Source: Isoptericola sp. BMS4
GTDB taxonomy: Bacteria > Actinomycetota > Actinomycetes > Actinomycetales > Cellulomonadaceae
Reading direction: 5' to 3'
Assembly (NCBI RefSeq): GCF_011634835.1
Contig: NZ_SIRP01000001.1
Coordinates: 3,777,748-3,841,747, forward strand
Length of the DNA: 64,000 bases
The first letter of the stretch is position 1. Each line of letters opens with the position of its first letter. Below are positions 33,474 to 42,102 of this stretch, piece after piece. The position numbers and the translations under genes are program-made. The notes beneath the pieces are model-generated. The model did no database searches. It worked only from the letters and a program-made list of their open reading frames with translations, and was not told where the DNA came from.

Positions 33474-33767
33474 TCACCAGTGCGGGGGGACGTCCCGGCG
33501 CAGCCGCTCGTCGTTGGAGTCGTGGCCGCCCCGCTCGTCCTCGGTGACGCCGAGGACCGCCTCGCGCTCCGCGCCGCGGCGCACGGCACGCCGGGGGCCA
33601 CGGCGGCCCGGAGATCTCCCGCTGTCGGTGCCGCTGCCTCGGGTCTCGTCGTCGCCGGTGCTCCGGACGCCGGACCCGCTGACGCGGCGCCCGCCGGCCT
33701 CAGCTTCCGGCGACCGGGCAGGGGGCTCGTCGGGCACGTCCACGTCGTGCGGCCCTGATGTCCTCAT
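33474..33767 (-). CDS. small hydrophilic protein of unknown function
   Basis: A 97-residue, strongly charged and probably disordered protein ending in SNDERLRRDVPPHW. The C-terminal DxRLRxDVPPHW style recurs in small actinobacterial proteins as I recall, which is the main reason to keep it. No domain, signal or membrane segment is visible. It follows the helicase gene across a strong hairpin and converges on mscL. Confidence 0.55.
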   Translation of the reverse strand: MRTSGPHDVDVPDEPPARSPEAEAGGRRVSGSGVRSTGDDETRGSGTDSGRSPGRRGPRRAVRRGAEREAVLGVTEDERGGHDSNDERLRRDVPPHW

Positions 33768-33807
33768 CCCACCATTCTGGCTCCTCGGCGCCGCCCTTTC
33801 CGCGAGA

Positions 33808-33853
33808 ACGACGAGGGGGCCGCTACCCCGTCAGGTAGCGACCCCCACGTCGT
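33808..33853. terminator. hairpin terminator after helicase-like gene
   Basis: A stem of about 18 pairs with two mismatches (arms ACGACGAGGGGGCCGCTACC and its complement) and a 6-nt loop lies 18 nt past the helicase stop codon. Confidence 0.72.
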
Positions 33854-33871
33854 TGTCGTGACGGTGCGCCC

Positions 33872-36800
33872 TCAGTCCTGCGCCGCCGTCGAGTCCTTCT
33901 CCACGGCATCGTCCTCCGCCGGCCCTGCGTCCGCGAGGTGCTCGTCCGGGGAGCCCTCACCCGCGCGCTCCTCGTCTGCAGCGCCCGCACGGGGGTCGGC
34001 TCCCTCCGCGACCTGCACGGCCTCGCCCTCGACCTGGTCGGTGGCGTCCTCCATCGCGGCCTGCGCCGTGTCGTCCGGCGGCGCGACGTCGTCGTCCCCG
34101 GGATGCGTGGGGGCGTCGTCCTCCTCGGGGAGCACGGGCACCACGACCTCGCGGGGCGGCACCACGCCGCCGGGCGTGCCGAGCCGGGCGTCCCGCACCT
34201 GCTGCACCAGGCGGCGCACCCGGTCCGCCTCGCCGTCGGGGTCGAGGAACGCGGCCGCCGACCACACCTGCGTCACGACCCATCCCACGCGCTCGAGCCG
34301 CTCGGCGAGCTGGCGGTCGCGCACCCGCACGGACGGCTCCGCGACGTACGCGACGTCGTCCGTGAGCACCGCGACGAGCAGCTCGCCGGGCAGGTCGGGA
34401 TGCCCGACGGCGAGCGGGATGCGGTCGCCGTCCTCGGCGCCGTAGTCCGTCTCCACCAGGTACCCGAGGCGCCACAGCCGCTCCCCCAGGTCGACGAGCA
34501 GCCGGTCGGGCGCCCGCCCGACGTCCACGCCGTTGCCGAGCAGCACCTGGTCCGCGACGCCGGACCGGCGCTCGGCGAGCGCGAGCACGTCAGCGAGCAG
34601 CCGGGGCCCGGCGCCGCGCAGCCGCTCGGGGTCCAGGGCGTCGGCGCGGAAGCAGGAGACCACCTGGAGGCGCTTGCGGGTGGCGCCCAGCGCCCCCAGC
34701 AGCATCGCGCCCCCGCCGGCCTCGCCGAGCACGCCGAAGCGGTGCAGCACCCGGCCGTGCGGCGTCCGGCCGAAGCCGACAGACAGCAGGATCGTGTCCC
34801 GGGACAGGCCGGCAACGCCCGTGATGTCGGCGACGACGACCGGCTCCGGCCGAGAACCGGAGAAGAACGGGGCGAGGGCCGGGTTCGCCCGCACCTCGGC
34901 CAGCAGCGCCTCGCGGACGCGGTCCGCGTGCGCCGCCGTCACGGTGACGATCGCGAAGGTCTCCTCCGGCCGCGTGAGCGCGTGCTCGATCGACGCCTCG
35001 ACGACGCGGTCCACCTCCGCCTGCGTGCTCTCCACGCTGCCCGAGGCCGGGTCGGGCATCCCGGTGCCGTCCACGACGTCCAGGTGCACCAGGGCCTCCG
35101 CGCGGGGCAGCGGGGCCGGACGCAGCAGGCCCTCGTAGCCGTGCGCCGCCAGCAGCCGCGTCAGCTCGGGGTCCCGGCGGTTGTCGTGGGGCTGCAGGGT
35201 GACGGTGGGCAGCAGGGCGGCCAGCTCGTGCACGCTCGACCCGGACGCCGAGCGCGGGTCGCCCACCACGACGACCTGGCGTCCGCGCGCCAGCGCCGGG
35301 ACGACGACCTCGGTCGGCACGTGCTGCACCGCGTCGAGGACGACCAGGTCCGCGGTGCGGTGCGCCGGGAGCAGGTGGGGCACCAGCGTGGGCGTGGCGA
35401 CGAGCGCGGGGCGCAGCCGGCGCAGCACGTCGCCGTGCCGCTCGGCCAGGTCGCGCAATGTCGTCATCCGGCCCTCGATGAGCTCGGTGAACAGCGCCTC
35501 GGCGCCGTCGCGGTCCTCGCGCATCGCCGCGCCGAGGTGGGCGCGGGCGGCGATCCGGACCGGCTGCGACAGGGCGGCGAGGTGCTCCCGGTCCAGGCGA
35601 CGGAACCGGCGCGCGAGCGCGTCCAGACCGGCGCCGTCCTGCCCGGCCAGCGCGGGGTCGGCGGCCAGCAGCTGCTCGAACACCGACGACCACCAGGCCA
35701 GCTCGACCTCGGCGCCGACGAGGGAGGCCGGGGCCCGGCGGTCGGCGAGGTCGTCGACCAGGTCCCCGACGCCCGCGGCTCGCGCGTCGCGCAGCAGCCG
35801 GGTGCGCTCGGGCAGGGAGCCCAGCGCCTCGGCGTCGCCCGCGAGGCGCTGCAGCCGCTCCGCAAGCCCGTCCAGGTCGAGGTCGAGCAGGCCCCCCGCC
35901 ATGGGGGTGGACGCGAGCACCGGCTCGAGCGCCTCGAGGTCGATGCGCACCGCCTCGTACGTGTCCTCGATCGACGCGAGCCCCTCCGGCAGGGTGGGCC
36001 AGCCGCCGCGCTGCGCGTGCTGGGCCCACACCTCCCGCTGCTCCGACACCTGCACCAAGGCGGCGTGCAGGTCGGGCACCCGCATCCCCGGGCGCACCAT
36101 GTCCTTGGCGCGCTTGCGCAGGCGGCGGCGGGCGAACCAGCCCATCTCGACGCCGTGCTCGGCGCGCCACCGCCGCGAGGCCGTCGCCTGCACGAGGTCG
36201 GCCGCCGTGCGCTCGAACACCATCGGGTGGAACACGTCGAGCGTGCTGCGCATCCCGCCGAGCATCGCGAGCTGCTCGCCCCACCGGCGCACGGTGGTCG
36301 GCGTGGTCAGGCCGGTGACCTCGCCCGTGTAGGCGAGCTGGCGGCGCAGCTGCGGCAGCGTCACGTCGCGCAGCCGCTCCACGCGCACGAGCGCCTGGCG
36401 GGCGTCGTCGTCGGTGAGCAGGTGGGCGCCGAACCACGGCGTCGACGACGGCCGCAGCGTGAACGCGCCCAGCTCCGCCGCCCGCTCCAGGTTCGCCGCG
36501 AGCTCGCGCCGCCGCCCGGAGTCGAGCCTGCCCACGGCCTCCGACGGCAGCCGTACCGCCGTCGACGGCGCCGGGCGCTCGGACGTGAGGCGCGCCAGGG
36601 CCTGCAGCGCGTCGTACGCGGACACCTGCCACGGGGCCCGCCGCTCGTGCAGCGCGTCGATGTACGCGGACAGCTGGGCGCGGGTGCCGATCAGCGCGTC
36701 GCGGACCCGTGCGGGGGCGTCGGCGTCGACCTGCTCCGGCTCGCTCGCCATCGCCGACAGCAGCCGCCGCGTCACGTCCTCGCGCCAGGTCGGCTGCGGG

Positions 36801-38311
36801 GAGACGTCGAGCAGCAGGGAGTCGAGCTCGAGGTCCGCGAGCCGCAGCGAGAGCCGGTCCGCGGCGCGGCGGTGCCCCGTCACGTACAGCACGGAGCGCC
36901 CCGCCGACGCCGCCTCGGCGACGACCGCCGCGAGGGTGCCGGCGACGTCCGATCCCACGGGGGCGTCCACGAAGAAGTGCCCACCGGTCGACAGGGCGTC
37001 GAGGACGTGCCGCTGCTGCGGGTCCAGGTCGCCGACGCCGCGCTCCCGTGTCGGGTCGGCGTCACCGCGGCGGAGCTCCGGCAGCTCGAGCGCGCCGAGT
37101 CGGCCCGCGGCCTCGTCGACGCCCGCGAGCGCCGCGACGATCTCGTGCCGGTGCAGCGACGGCGCGAGCTCGTCGAGGTCGTCGACGAGCGACTGGCCGG
37201 GGTGCACGAACGTGCCGACGAGCACCCGGCGGTCGAGCTGGAAGTCGTCCAGCACGGCCTCGCCGAGGGACGTGATCCGCGCGAGGACGTCCGCCGGGTC
37301 GAACCCGGCGAGGGTGAACGTGGCCTTCGCGAGCGACGCGGGGTCGAGCAGCGCGCCGCGGGCGCGCAGGGTGCGCGCCACCACCGGGTTGATCTCGACG
37401 GTGGGCTCGAGCGTGAGGTCGTAGTCGGTGCCGCCGTCGCCGCGCGGGGTGATCGTCACGGGCCGCAGCACCACCGGGGCGTGCACGACGCGGCCCGGTG
37501 CGGGTGCCTCGGGCGCGTCGTCGGCCGGGTCCTGGGGGCGTGCCGGCGGGAGCTCGGCCGCCTCCCGCGACGCCATGGTCACCACGGGGATCGAGCTCGT
37601 CAGGGCGGGCGCCTCGTCGTCGGGCGCGGGCAGCGGGGCGCCGGCGTCGCCGTCGTCCGGCGCCGGGCCGTCCGCCGCGCCCTCCCCGGGGCCGGAGGCG
37701 ACGCGCGCGAGCGCGGCGACGTCGTGGCGCTGCGGGCCACCGCCGCCGAACGGCACCTCGGGTCCGTCGCCGTGCTCCACCCAGGTGGCGACGCCGATCG
37801 CGAGGTAGGTGGGCGCGATGCCGTAGCGCGACGCGTACTCGGCGGAGCGGGACGCCACGGCGCGGGCCCGACGGCGGGCGGTGGGCAGGGCGTCGGCCTC
37901 GCGCACCAGGTTGGACAGCCGGGTGGGCCTGCCGGCGAAGAGCTGCGCCACCCCGGACGGGTGCGCCGCGGACAGGTCGATGACGGCCTCGCCGAGCAGC
38001 CCGACGTCGGACAGCGACGACCCGCCGACCATCTCGACGAGGGAGGTGCGCCATCCGCGGACCGCCGACTCGACGGTGTCGGCCGGCGTGGGGGCGCTGC
38101 GCGGCGCACCGGCGCCCGGGCCCTGGTCGGCGCCGGGGTCCCCGGGCGACGACGGGCGGGAACCCTGCGGGGGACGCTCCTGACGCCGGCCGTCGTTCCC
38201 GTCGCGGCTCGGGGCGCTCCGGTCCCCGGCCGGGCGCGCGCCCGGCTCGGCGGGCGCCCCGTCGGGGGCGGCGACCGCGGTCGTGGCGGTGGATCGTCGG
38301 ACGGCTCTCAC
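33872..38311 (-). CDS. giant SF1 helicase-like protein with degenerate ATP site and C-terminal restriction-endonuclease-like domain
   Basis: A 1479-residue protein. After a disordered N-terminus come a helical domain, then an SF1-like core. The Walker A position (about residue 445) reads HFFVDAPVGSDVAGTLAAVV, without GxGKT. The Walker B position (about 990) reads TADLVVLDAVQHVPTEVVVP, without DE. Motifs surrounding them are recognisable (GRQVVVVGDPRSAS, VVVADITGVAGLSRDTILLS). The C-terminal domain (LGERLWRLGYLVETDYG, ELLVAVLTDD, RLERVGWVVTQVWSAAAF) resembles the Vsr-like nuclease found behind DUF4011 helicases (MTES_1575 type). Acidic tail. Function unknown. GTG start is fixed by TACCGT 7 nt upstream. 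Confidence 0.82.
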   Translation of the reverse strand: MRAVRRSTATTAVAAPDGAPAEPGARPAGDRSAPSRDGNDGRRQERPPQGSRPSSPGDPGADQGPGAGAPRSAPTPADTVESAVRGWRTSLVEMVGGSSLSDVGLLGEAVIDLSAAHPSGVAQLFAGRPTRLSNLVREADALPTARRRARAVASRSAEYASRYGIAPTYLAIGVATWVEHGDGPEVPFGGGGPQRHDVAALARVASGPGEGAADGPAPDDGDAGAPLPAPDDEAPALTSSIPVVTMASREAAELPPARPQDPADDAPEAPAPGRVVHAPVVLRPVTITPRGDGGTDYDLTLEPTVEINPVVARTLRARGALLDPASLAKATFTLAGFDPADVLARITSLGEAVLDDFQLDRRVLVGTFVHPGQSLVDDLDELAPSLHRHEIVAALAGVDEAAGRLGALELPELRRGDADPTRERGVGDLDPQQRHVLDALSTGGHFFVDAPVGSDVAGTLAAVVAEAASAGRSVLYVTGHRRAADRLSLRLADLELDSLLLDVSPQPTWREDVTRRLLSAMASEPEQVDADAPARVRDALIGTRAQLSAYIDALHERRAPWQVSAYDALQALARLTSERPAPSTAVRLPSEAVGRLDSGRRRELAANLERAAELGAFTLRPSSTPWFGAHLLTDDDARQALVRVERLRDVTLPQLRRQLAYTGEVTGLTTPTTVRRWGEQLAMLGGMRSTLDVFHPMVFERTAADLVQATASRRWRAEHGVEMGWFARRRLRKRAKDMVRPGMRVPDLHAALVQVSEQREVWAQHAQRGGWPTLPEGLASIEDTYEAVRIDLEALEPVLASTPMAGGLLDLDLDGLAERLQRLAGDAEALGSLPERTRLLRDARAAGVGDLVDDLADRRAPASLVGAEVELAWWSSVFEQLLAADPALAGQDGAGLDALARRFRRLDREHLAALSQPVRIAARAHLGAAMREDRDGAEALFTELIEGRMTTLRDLAERHGDVLRRLRPALVATPTLVPHLLPAHRTADLVVLDAVQHVPTEVVVPALARGRQVVVVGDPRSASGSSVHELAALLPTVTLQPHDNRRDPELTRLLAAHGYEGLLRPAPLPRAEALVHLDVVDGTGMPDPASGSVESTQAEVDRVVEASIEHALTRPEETFAIVTVTAAHADRVREALLAEVRANPALAPFFSGSRPEPVVVADITGVAGLSRDTILLSVGFGRTPHGRVLHRFGVLGEAGGGAMLLGALGATRKRLQVVSCFRADALDPERLRGAGPRLLADVLALAERRSGVADQVLLGNGVDVGRAPDRLLVDLGERLWRLGYLVETDYGAEDGDRIPLAVGHPDLPGELLVAVLTDDVAYVAEPSVRVRDRQLAERLERVGWVVTQVWSAAAFLDPDGEADRVRRLVQQVRDARLGTPGGVVPPREVVVPVLPEEDDAPTHPGDDDVAPPDDTAQAAMEDATDQVEGEAVQVAEGADPRAGAADEERAGEGSPDEHLADAGPAEDDAVEKDSTAAQD

Positions 38312-38318
38312 GCCAAGC

Positions 38319-38324
38319 ACGGTA
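38319..38324 (-). promoter_or_regulatory. -10 box of leaderless promoter of helicase-like gene
   Basis: TACCGT on the minus strand lies 7 nt before GTG 38311. Confidence 0.55.
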
Positions 38325-38390
38325 GAACGGCGCGGGCGCCCCGCGGGCGTCGGCACGCCGACGACGGCCGCACCGGTCGCGACGTCGGGG

Positions 38391-38495
38391 CAAAGCCGAC
38401 GCCCCTCCGGCGGGGGGTCCGAAGGGGCGTCGAGGCCGGGCTGACCCGGCACCTGACAGCGCGCACCGCGCAGGGGGCGGGCGATGCGCGCTGAC
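38391..38495 (-). ncRNA. candidate 6C small RNA with own promoter and terminator
   Basis: Read on the minus strand, TTGACG (38531-38526) and CACACT (38507-38502), 18 nt apart, precede a GC-rich structured stretch without coding frame. Hairpin 1 has arms CAGCGCGCA/TGCGCGCTG (38457-38493) with a C-rich loop. A short GCCGGG/CCCGGC hairpin follows (38435-38450). The last stem, CGACGCCCC/GGGGCGTCG (38397-38432), carries six consecutive C in its loop and ends in GGCTTTGCC. Two C-rich hairpins, the second acting as terminator, are the hallmark of actinobacterial 6C RNA. It accounts for most of the 300-nt gap between the helicase-like and MFS genes. Confidence 0.65.
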
Positions 38496-38614
38496 ACCGG
38501 CAGTGTGACCGCTCGACAAGCCCCGCGTCAATATCTGGGACGTGGCGTTCTCGCAACCCGAAGTCCGACATTTGCCCATGCCAGGGACGCAACGGGCGCC
38601 TAGGCTGCCGTTTC

Positions 38615-39943
38615 GTGACGAGCATGACAGGCGCCGGGCCCGGCCGCGAGCCGGCGAGACCCGGCCCGGCGGCGCGGCTCGTCGAGGCCGTCGTGCCGGC
38701 GCGGATGGGCACGGGGTTCCGCTGGCTCGTGTCGGCGTCCTGGACCAGCAACATCGGCGACGGCGTCGCCCTGGCCGCAGGTCCCCTGCTCGTGGCGTCC
38801 CAGACCGACTCGGCCTTCCTCGTGGCGCTCGCCGCGATGCTGCAGCGCCTGCCGTGGCTGGTCTTCGGCCTCTGGGCGGGGGTCCTCGCCGACCGCCTGG
38901 ACCGGCGACGCCTCGTGGTCGTCGCCAACCTGCTGCGCACCGCCGTCGTGGCCGCGCTGTGCGTCGTCATCGTCACCGGGCACGTGAGCATCGGCGTCGT
39001 GCTCGGCGCCATGCTGCTCATGGGCGTGGCCGAGGTGTTCGCCGACACCACGTCGCAGACGCTGCTGCCGATGCTCGTGCGGCCAGCCGATCTCGGCATG
39101 GGCAACGCCCGCCTGCAGGCGGGCTTCCTCACCGCGAACCAGCTCGTGGGCCCGCCGCTGGGCGCGTTCCTGTTCGCGGCCGGGATGGCGTGGCCGTTCG
39201 TCGTGCAGGTGCTGTGCGTCGTGCTCGCCGTGCTGCTGGTGAGCCGGATCGTGCTGCCGGCGCCGACCCGAGGCGCCGGACGCGGGGGCGACGCTGACGG
39301 CCGGCGACGGCGTCACGCGCGGCAGGAGGTCGCCGAGGGGCTGCGCTGGCTCTGGAACCACCCGCCCGTGCGGACGCTCGCGCTGGTCATCCTGGTCTTC
39401 AACGCCACCTGGGCCGCGCCGTGGGGGATCCTCGTCGCGTACTCCCTCGACCACCTGCACATGGGCGAGGTGGGGTTCGGCCTGCTGACGACGTCGGCGG
39501 CGCTCGGCGGGCTCGTGGGCACCGTGGTGTACGGGCGGCTGGAGCGGCGGTTCTCCCTGGCCACGCTGATGAAGGCCTGCCTGAGCCTGGAGGTGCTGTT
39601 CCACCTCGCGCTGGCCCTCGCCCCTGCCGGCTGGGCGGCGATGGCGACCCTGTTCGTGTTCGGCCTGTACGGCTTCGTGTGGGGCACGGTGTCCAACACC
39701 GTCCGCCAGCGCGCCGTGCCGGAAAGGTTCCAGGGACGCGTGGCCTCCGTCTACATGATGGGGCTGTTCGGCGGCATCGTGGTCGGGAACGCGCTCGGCG
39801 GGGTGCTGGCCGAGCACTGGGGCCTCACCGCGCCGATGTGGTTCGGCTTCGTCGGCGCCGGCCTCACGCTCGTGCTCGTGTGGCCGCAGCTGGCGCACAT
39901 CGCGCACACGGAGGCCATCGGGCCCGACGACGCCGCCGGCTGA
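38615..39943 (+). CDS. MFS transporter
   Basis: A 442-residue permease with twelve predicted helices, MFS_3 (macrolide-efflux-like/enterobactin-exporter-like) type. The start of TM1 is WLVSASWTSNIGDGVALAAG; the loop 2-3 motif is GVLADRLDRRRLVVVANLLR. A long charged central loop (PTRGAGRGGDADGRRRRHAR) separates the halves, and QRAVPERFQGRVASVYMM is typical. Export of a drug-like compound is the usual guess; substrate unknown. GTG start has TAGGCT 8 nt upstream, and ATG 38624 is an alternative. Confidence 0.9.
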   Translation: MTSMTGAGPGREPARPGPAARLVEAVVPARMGTGFRWLVSASWTSNIGDGVALAAGPLLVASQTDSAFLVALAAMLQRLPWLVFGLWAGVLADRLDRRRLVVVANLLRTAVVAALCVVIVTGHVSIGVVLGAMLLMGVAEVFADTTSQTLLPMLVRPADLGMGNARLQAGFLTANQLVGPPLGAFLFAAGMAWPFVVQVLCVVLAVLLVSRIVLPAPTRGAGRGGDADGRRRRHARQEVAEGLRWLWNHPPVRTLALVILVFNATWAAPWGILVAYSLDHLHMGEVGFGLLTTSAALGGLVGTVVYGRLERRFSLATLMKACLSLEVLFHLALALAPAGWAAMATLFVFGLYGFVWGTVSNTVRQRAVPERFQGRVASVYMMGLFGGIVVGNALGGVLAEHWGLTAPMWFGFVGAGLTLVLVWPQLAHIAHTEAIGPDDAAG

Positions 39944-39946
39944 CGG

Positions 39947-40471
39947 CTACTCCCCCGTCGCGCCGTCCGCGAGCTCGCGCGCGACGTCCAGGTGGCCCGC
40001 GTGCCGGGCGTACTCCTGCAGCACGTGGAAGCAGATCCACAGCAGCGTGGGCGGCGTCGTCCCGGCGTCGAAACGGCCCCCGACGGCGGCTCGGCCGCCC
40101 AGGGCGTGCGCGGCCAGGATCTCGCCGGTGCGCTCGCCGCCGGCCCGCAGCCGGTCCAGCAGGTCGGTGACGGTGGCACCGTCCGGCACCCGCCACGGAC
40201 GCTCCGGGTCGCCGTCGGCGTGGTCGCCCCAGGGCTCCGCGACCTGCTCACCCAGGTAGCCCCACACGAACCAGCGGCGCTCCATGTGCACCAGGTGGGC
40301 GAGCAGCTCCAGCGGCGTCCAGCCGCTCGGCAGCCGGCTCGTGGTGAGCTGCGCGTCGGTCAGCCCCTCGAGCTTCCGCGCCACCGCGACGCGGTAGTAG
40401 TCGAGGTAGGCGGCGAACTGCGCGGCCGGGTCGGGAGAGTCCAGGCGTGGCTCGACGTCGGAGAGCGGCAT
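39947..40471 (-). CDS. DinB/DUF664-family protein (putative mycothiol-dependent transferase)
   Basis: A 174-residue four-helix metalloprotein. The three metal-binding His of the fold are represented by LELLAHLVHMERRWF and FHVLQEYARHAGHLDVAREL. RLPSGWTPLELLAHL is the usual WT-P/S start of helix 2. DUF664 members are linked to thiol (mycothiol/bacillithiol) transfer; substrate unknown. ATG has TACGCT 6 nt upstream. It converges on the MFS gene with 3 bp between. Confidence 0.87.
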   Translation of the reverse strand: MPLSDVEPRLDSPDPAAQFAAYLDYYRVAVARKLEGLTDAQLTTSRLPSGWTPLELLAHLVHMERRWFVWGYLGEQVAEPWGDHADGDPERPWRVPDGATVTDLLDRLRAGGERTGEILAAHALGGRAAVGGRFDAGTTPPTLLWICFHVLQEYARHAGHLDVARELADGATGE

Positions 40472-40516
40472 GGCGCCAGCGTACGGCCGCCCGCTGACCG
40501 CCCGCCGCGCATCGTG

Positions 40517-40565
40517 CGTCTCTGTTCGTCAGGATCGGTCGTCGCAATCCTGACGAACAGAGACG
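40517..40565 (-). terminator. long inverted repeat, terminator of tRNA-Arg
   Basis: Perfect 19-nt arms (CGTCTCTGTTCGTCAGGAT and its complement) enclose an 11-nt loop, 29 nt past the tRNA 3' end. There is no T-tract. Confidence 0.72.
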
Positions 40566-40593
40566 GACGCCGGGCAGGAAGGTGCCTGAGATG

Positions 40594-40666
40594 TGCGCCT
40601 GAGAGGACTCGAACCTCCGACACCGGCTTTAGGAGAGCCGTGCTCTATCCACTGAGCTACAGGCGC
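40594..40666 (-). tRNA. tRNA-Arg (anticodon CCT)
   Basis: A 73-nt cloverleaf: acceptor GCGCCTG/CAGGCGC, D arm GCTC-AGTGGATA-GAGC, anticodon stem CGGCT/AGCCG with loop CTCCTAA giving CCU, and T arm GGAGGTTCGAGTCCTCT with one G-U pair. Discriminator A; CCA is not encoded. It reads AGG, a rare codon in such genomes. Confidence 0.97.
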
Positions 40667-40750
40667 GCGTCGCCGTACGGCGACGGGCCGACGGCGAGCG
40701 AGCACCGCGGACCTCCCACAGGGTAGCGCCCGCGGGCATCCGCCGGGCAA

Positions 40751-42010
40751 TCACACCCAGACGGCGGGGTCGGCGACGACCTCGCGCAGCACCTCGCGCG
40801 CCCCGCCGTCCAGCGCCGCACGCTCGCCCGCCCGGGCGGCGCGCAGGTCGAGGTCGACGAAAGGCGCCGCGAGGACCCGCTCACCCAGCACGTCGACGAC
40901 GTCGCCGCGCAGCCAGGGCACCAGCTCGGTGTAGACGCCCCCGAGCACGACGGTCGACACGCCGACGAGGTTGACCAGGTCGGCGAGGGCCGAGCCGAGG
41001 GCGCGCCCGGCCCGGTGCAGCGCCTCCCGCGCCGCGCCGTCGCCACCCTCCAGCGCCGCGAGCAGGTCGCCGGGCGAAGCGTCGGCGGGCAGGCCCGCGG
41101 CCCGCAGCAGCACCTCCTTGCCGGCGTACTGCTCCAGGCAGCCGGCGGCACCGCAGGAGCAGCGGGGCCCGGCGGGATCGACGACGACGTGCCCGATCTC
41201 GCCGTTCCACCCGCGCTCGCCGAGGAAGAGCTGCCGCTCCACGACGATGCCCGCGCCCACGCCGACGTCGCCGGAGACGTAGAGGAACGACGGCGGCACG
41301 TCGCCGGCGAGCTCGGCGAGCGCGGCGAGCTTCGCCTCGTTCGCCACCTCGACGGGCAGGTCGTCCAGCCCGAGCAGGGCGACGGGGTCGAGGGCGGACC
41401 AGCCGAGGTTGGGCGCCACCTCGAGCTCGCCGGTGCGGGTGTCGACGAGGCCGGGCAGGGCGAGCCGGGCGCCGGCGACCCGCATCCCCTCGGCCTCGAG
41501 CCGGGCGACGACGCGCGCGGCGTGCTCGCCGAGGCGGGCGAGCACGACGGCGGGGTCGGAGTCGTGGAACGTCCCCTGCTCGACGACGTCGGCCACGCGC
41601 TCGCCGGCGAGGTCGAGGGCCCGCACGCCCAGGTAGTCCACGTTCACCTCGATGCCGAGGCCGACGACGGTGCGCGCGGCGGGCACGAGGGGCACGGCCG
41701 GGCGGCCGGCGCGCTGGGCGGCGACGGGCGGGAGCTCGGCGACGAGCCCGCCCCGGACGAGCCGGTCGACGAGCGTGGAGACGGTGGCGCGGGTGAGCCC
41801 GGTGGCGGCGGCGACGTCGGCGCGGGACGGTGGTGGCGTCACCGCCGGGGCGGCCTCCGGGGCCGTCGTGCCCGCGCCGGACGGGGAGAAGACCTCGCGG
41901 GCGACGAGCCGCAGGTTGCGTTCGCGCAGGGTGTGCTGGCGGGACGCCCGGGCGCCGTCGGGCGCGGCCCGTCCGGGCTCGCGCTGCGTCGTCGTCGCCT
42001 CGGCACTCAC
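40751..42010 (-). CDS. ROK-family transcriptional regulator, likely xylose repressor XylR
   Basis: A 419-residue protein: N-terminal winged HTH ([17 protein letters not shown]-like segment, then [20 protein letters not shown]) and a ROK sugar-kinase-like domain. The latter has [36 protein letters not shown], the zinc motif [12 protein letters not shown] with GHVVVD, and [11 protein letters not shown]. It is divergent from xylA with a palindrome across both promoters, so it should repress xylAB and release on xylose. GTG start is fixed by TAGAGT 7 nt upstream. Confidence 0.92.
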   Translation of the reverse strand: MSAEATTTQREPGRAAPDGARASRQHTLRERNLRLVAREVFSPSGAGTTAPEAAPAVTPPPSRADVAAATGLTRATVSTLVDRLVRGGLVAELPPVAAQRAGRPAVPLVPAARTVVGLGIEVNVDYLGVRALDLAGERVADVVEQGTFHDSDPAVVLARLGEHAARVVARLEAEGMRVAGARLALPGLVDTRTGELEVAPNLGWSALDPVALLGLDDLPVEVANEAKLAALAELAGDVPPSFLYVSGDVGVGAGIVVERQLFLGERGWNGEIGHVVVDPAGPRCSCGAAGCLEQYAGKEVLLRAAGLPADASPGDLLAALEGGDGAAREALHRAGRALGSALADLVNLVGVSTVVLGGVYTELVPWLRGDVVDVLGERVLAAPFVDLDLRAARAGERAALDGGAREVLREVVADPAVWV

Positions 42011-42014
42011 GATC

Positions 42015-42058
42015 TTGACTCTAGCCCAGCGGCACGCAATAGTTCAGCCATACAACAA
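42015..42058. promoter_or_regulatory. divergent ROK/xylA promoters with XylR-type operator
   Basis: For xylA, TTGACT (42015-42020) and AATAGT (42038-42043) are 17 nt apart. On the other strand TAGAGT (42023-42018) is the leaderless -10 of the regulator gene. An imperfect palindrome TAGTT-N9-AACAA (42040-42058) covers the xylA -10/start and the regulator -35. Confidence 0.6.
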
Positions 42059-42102
42059 ACAGCCGTGGCCGTGCCCGGCTAACGACTCGACGAGGAGAAG
42101 CC

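Noticed and set aside
35464-35865. Small leftward frames nested within the helicase-like gene
   Set aside because: They lie on the same strand in another frame, are Arg/Ser/Pro-rich and have no independent start signals.
33938-38494. 1518-codon rightward frame antisense to the helicase-like gene
   Set aside because: Composition (His/Arg/Gly/Val-rich repeats such as RREQVGHQRGR) is that of a mirrored high-GC gene; no start signal or motif.
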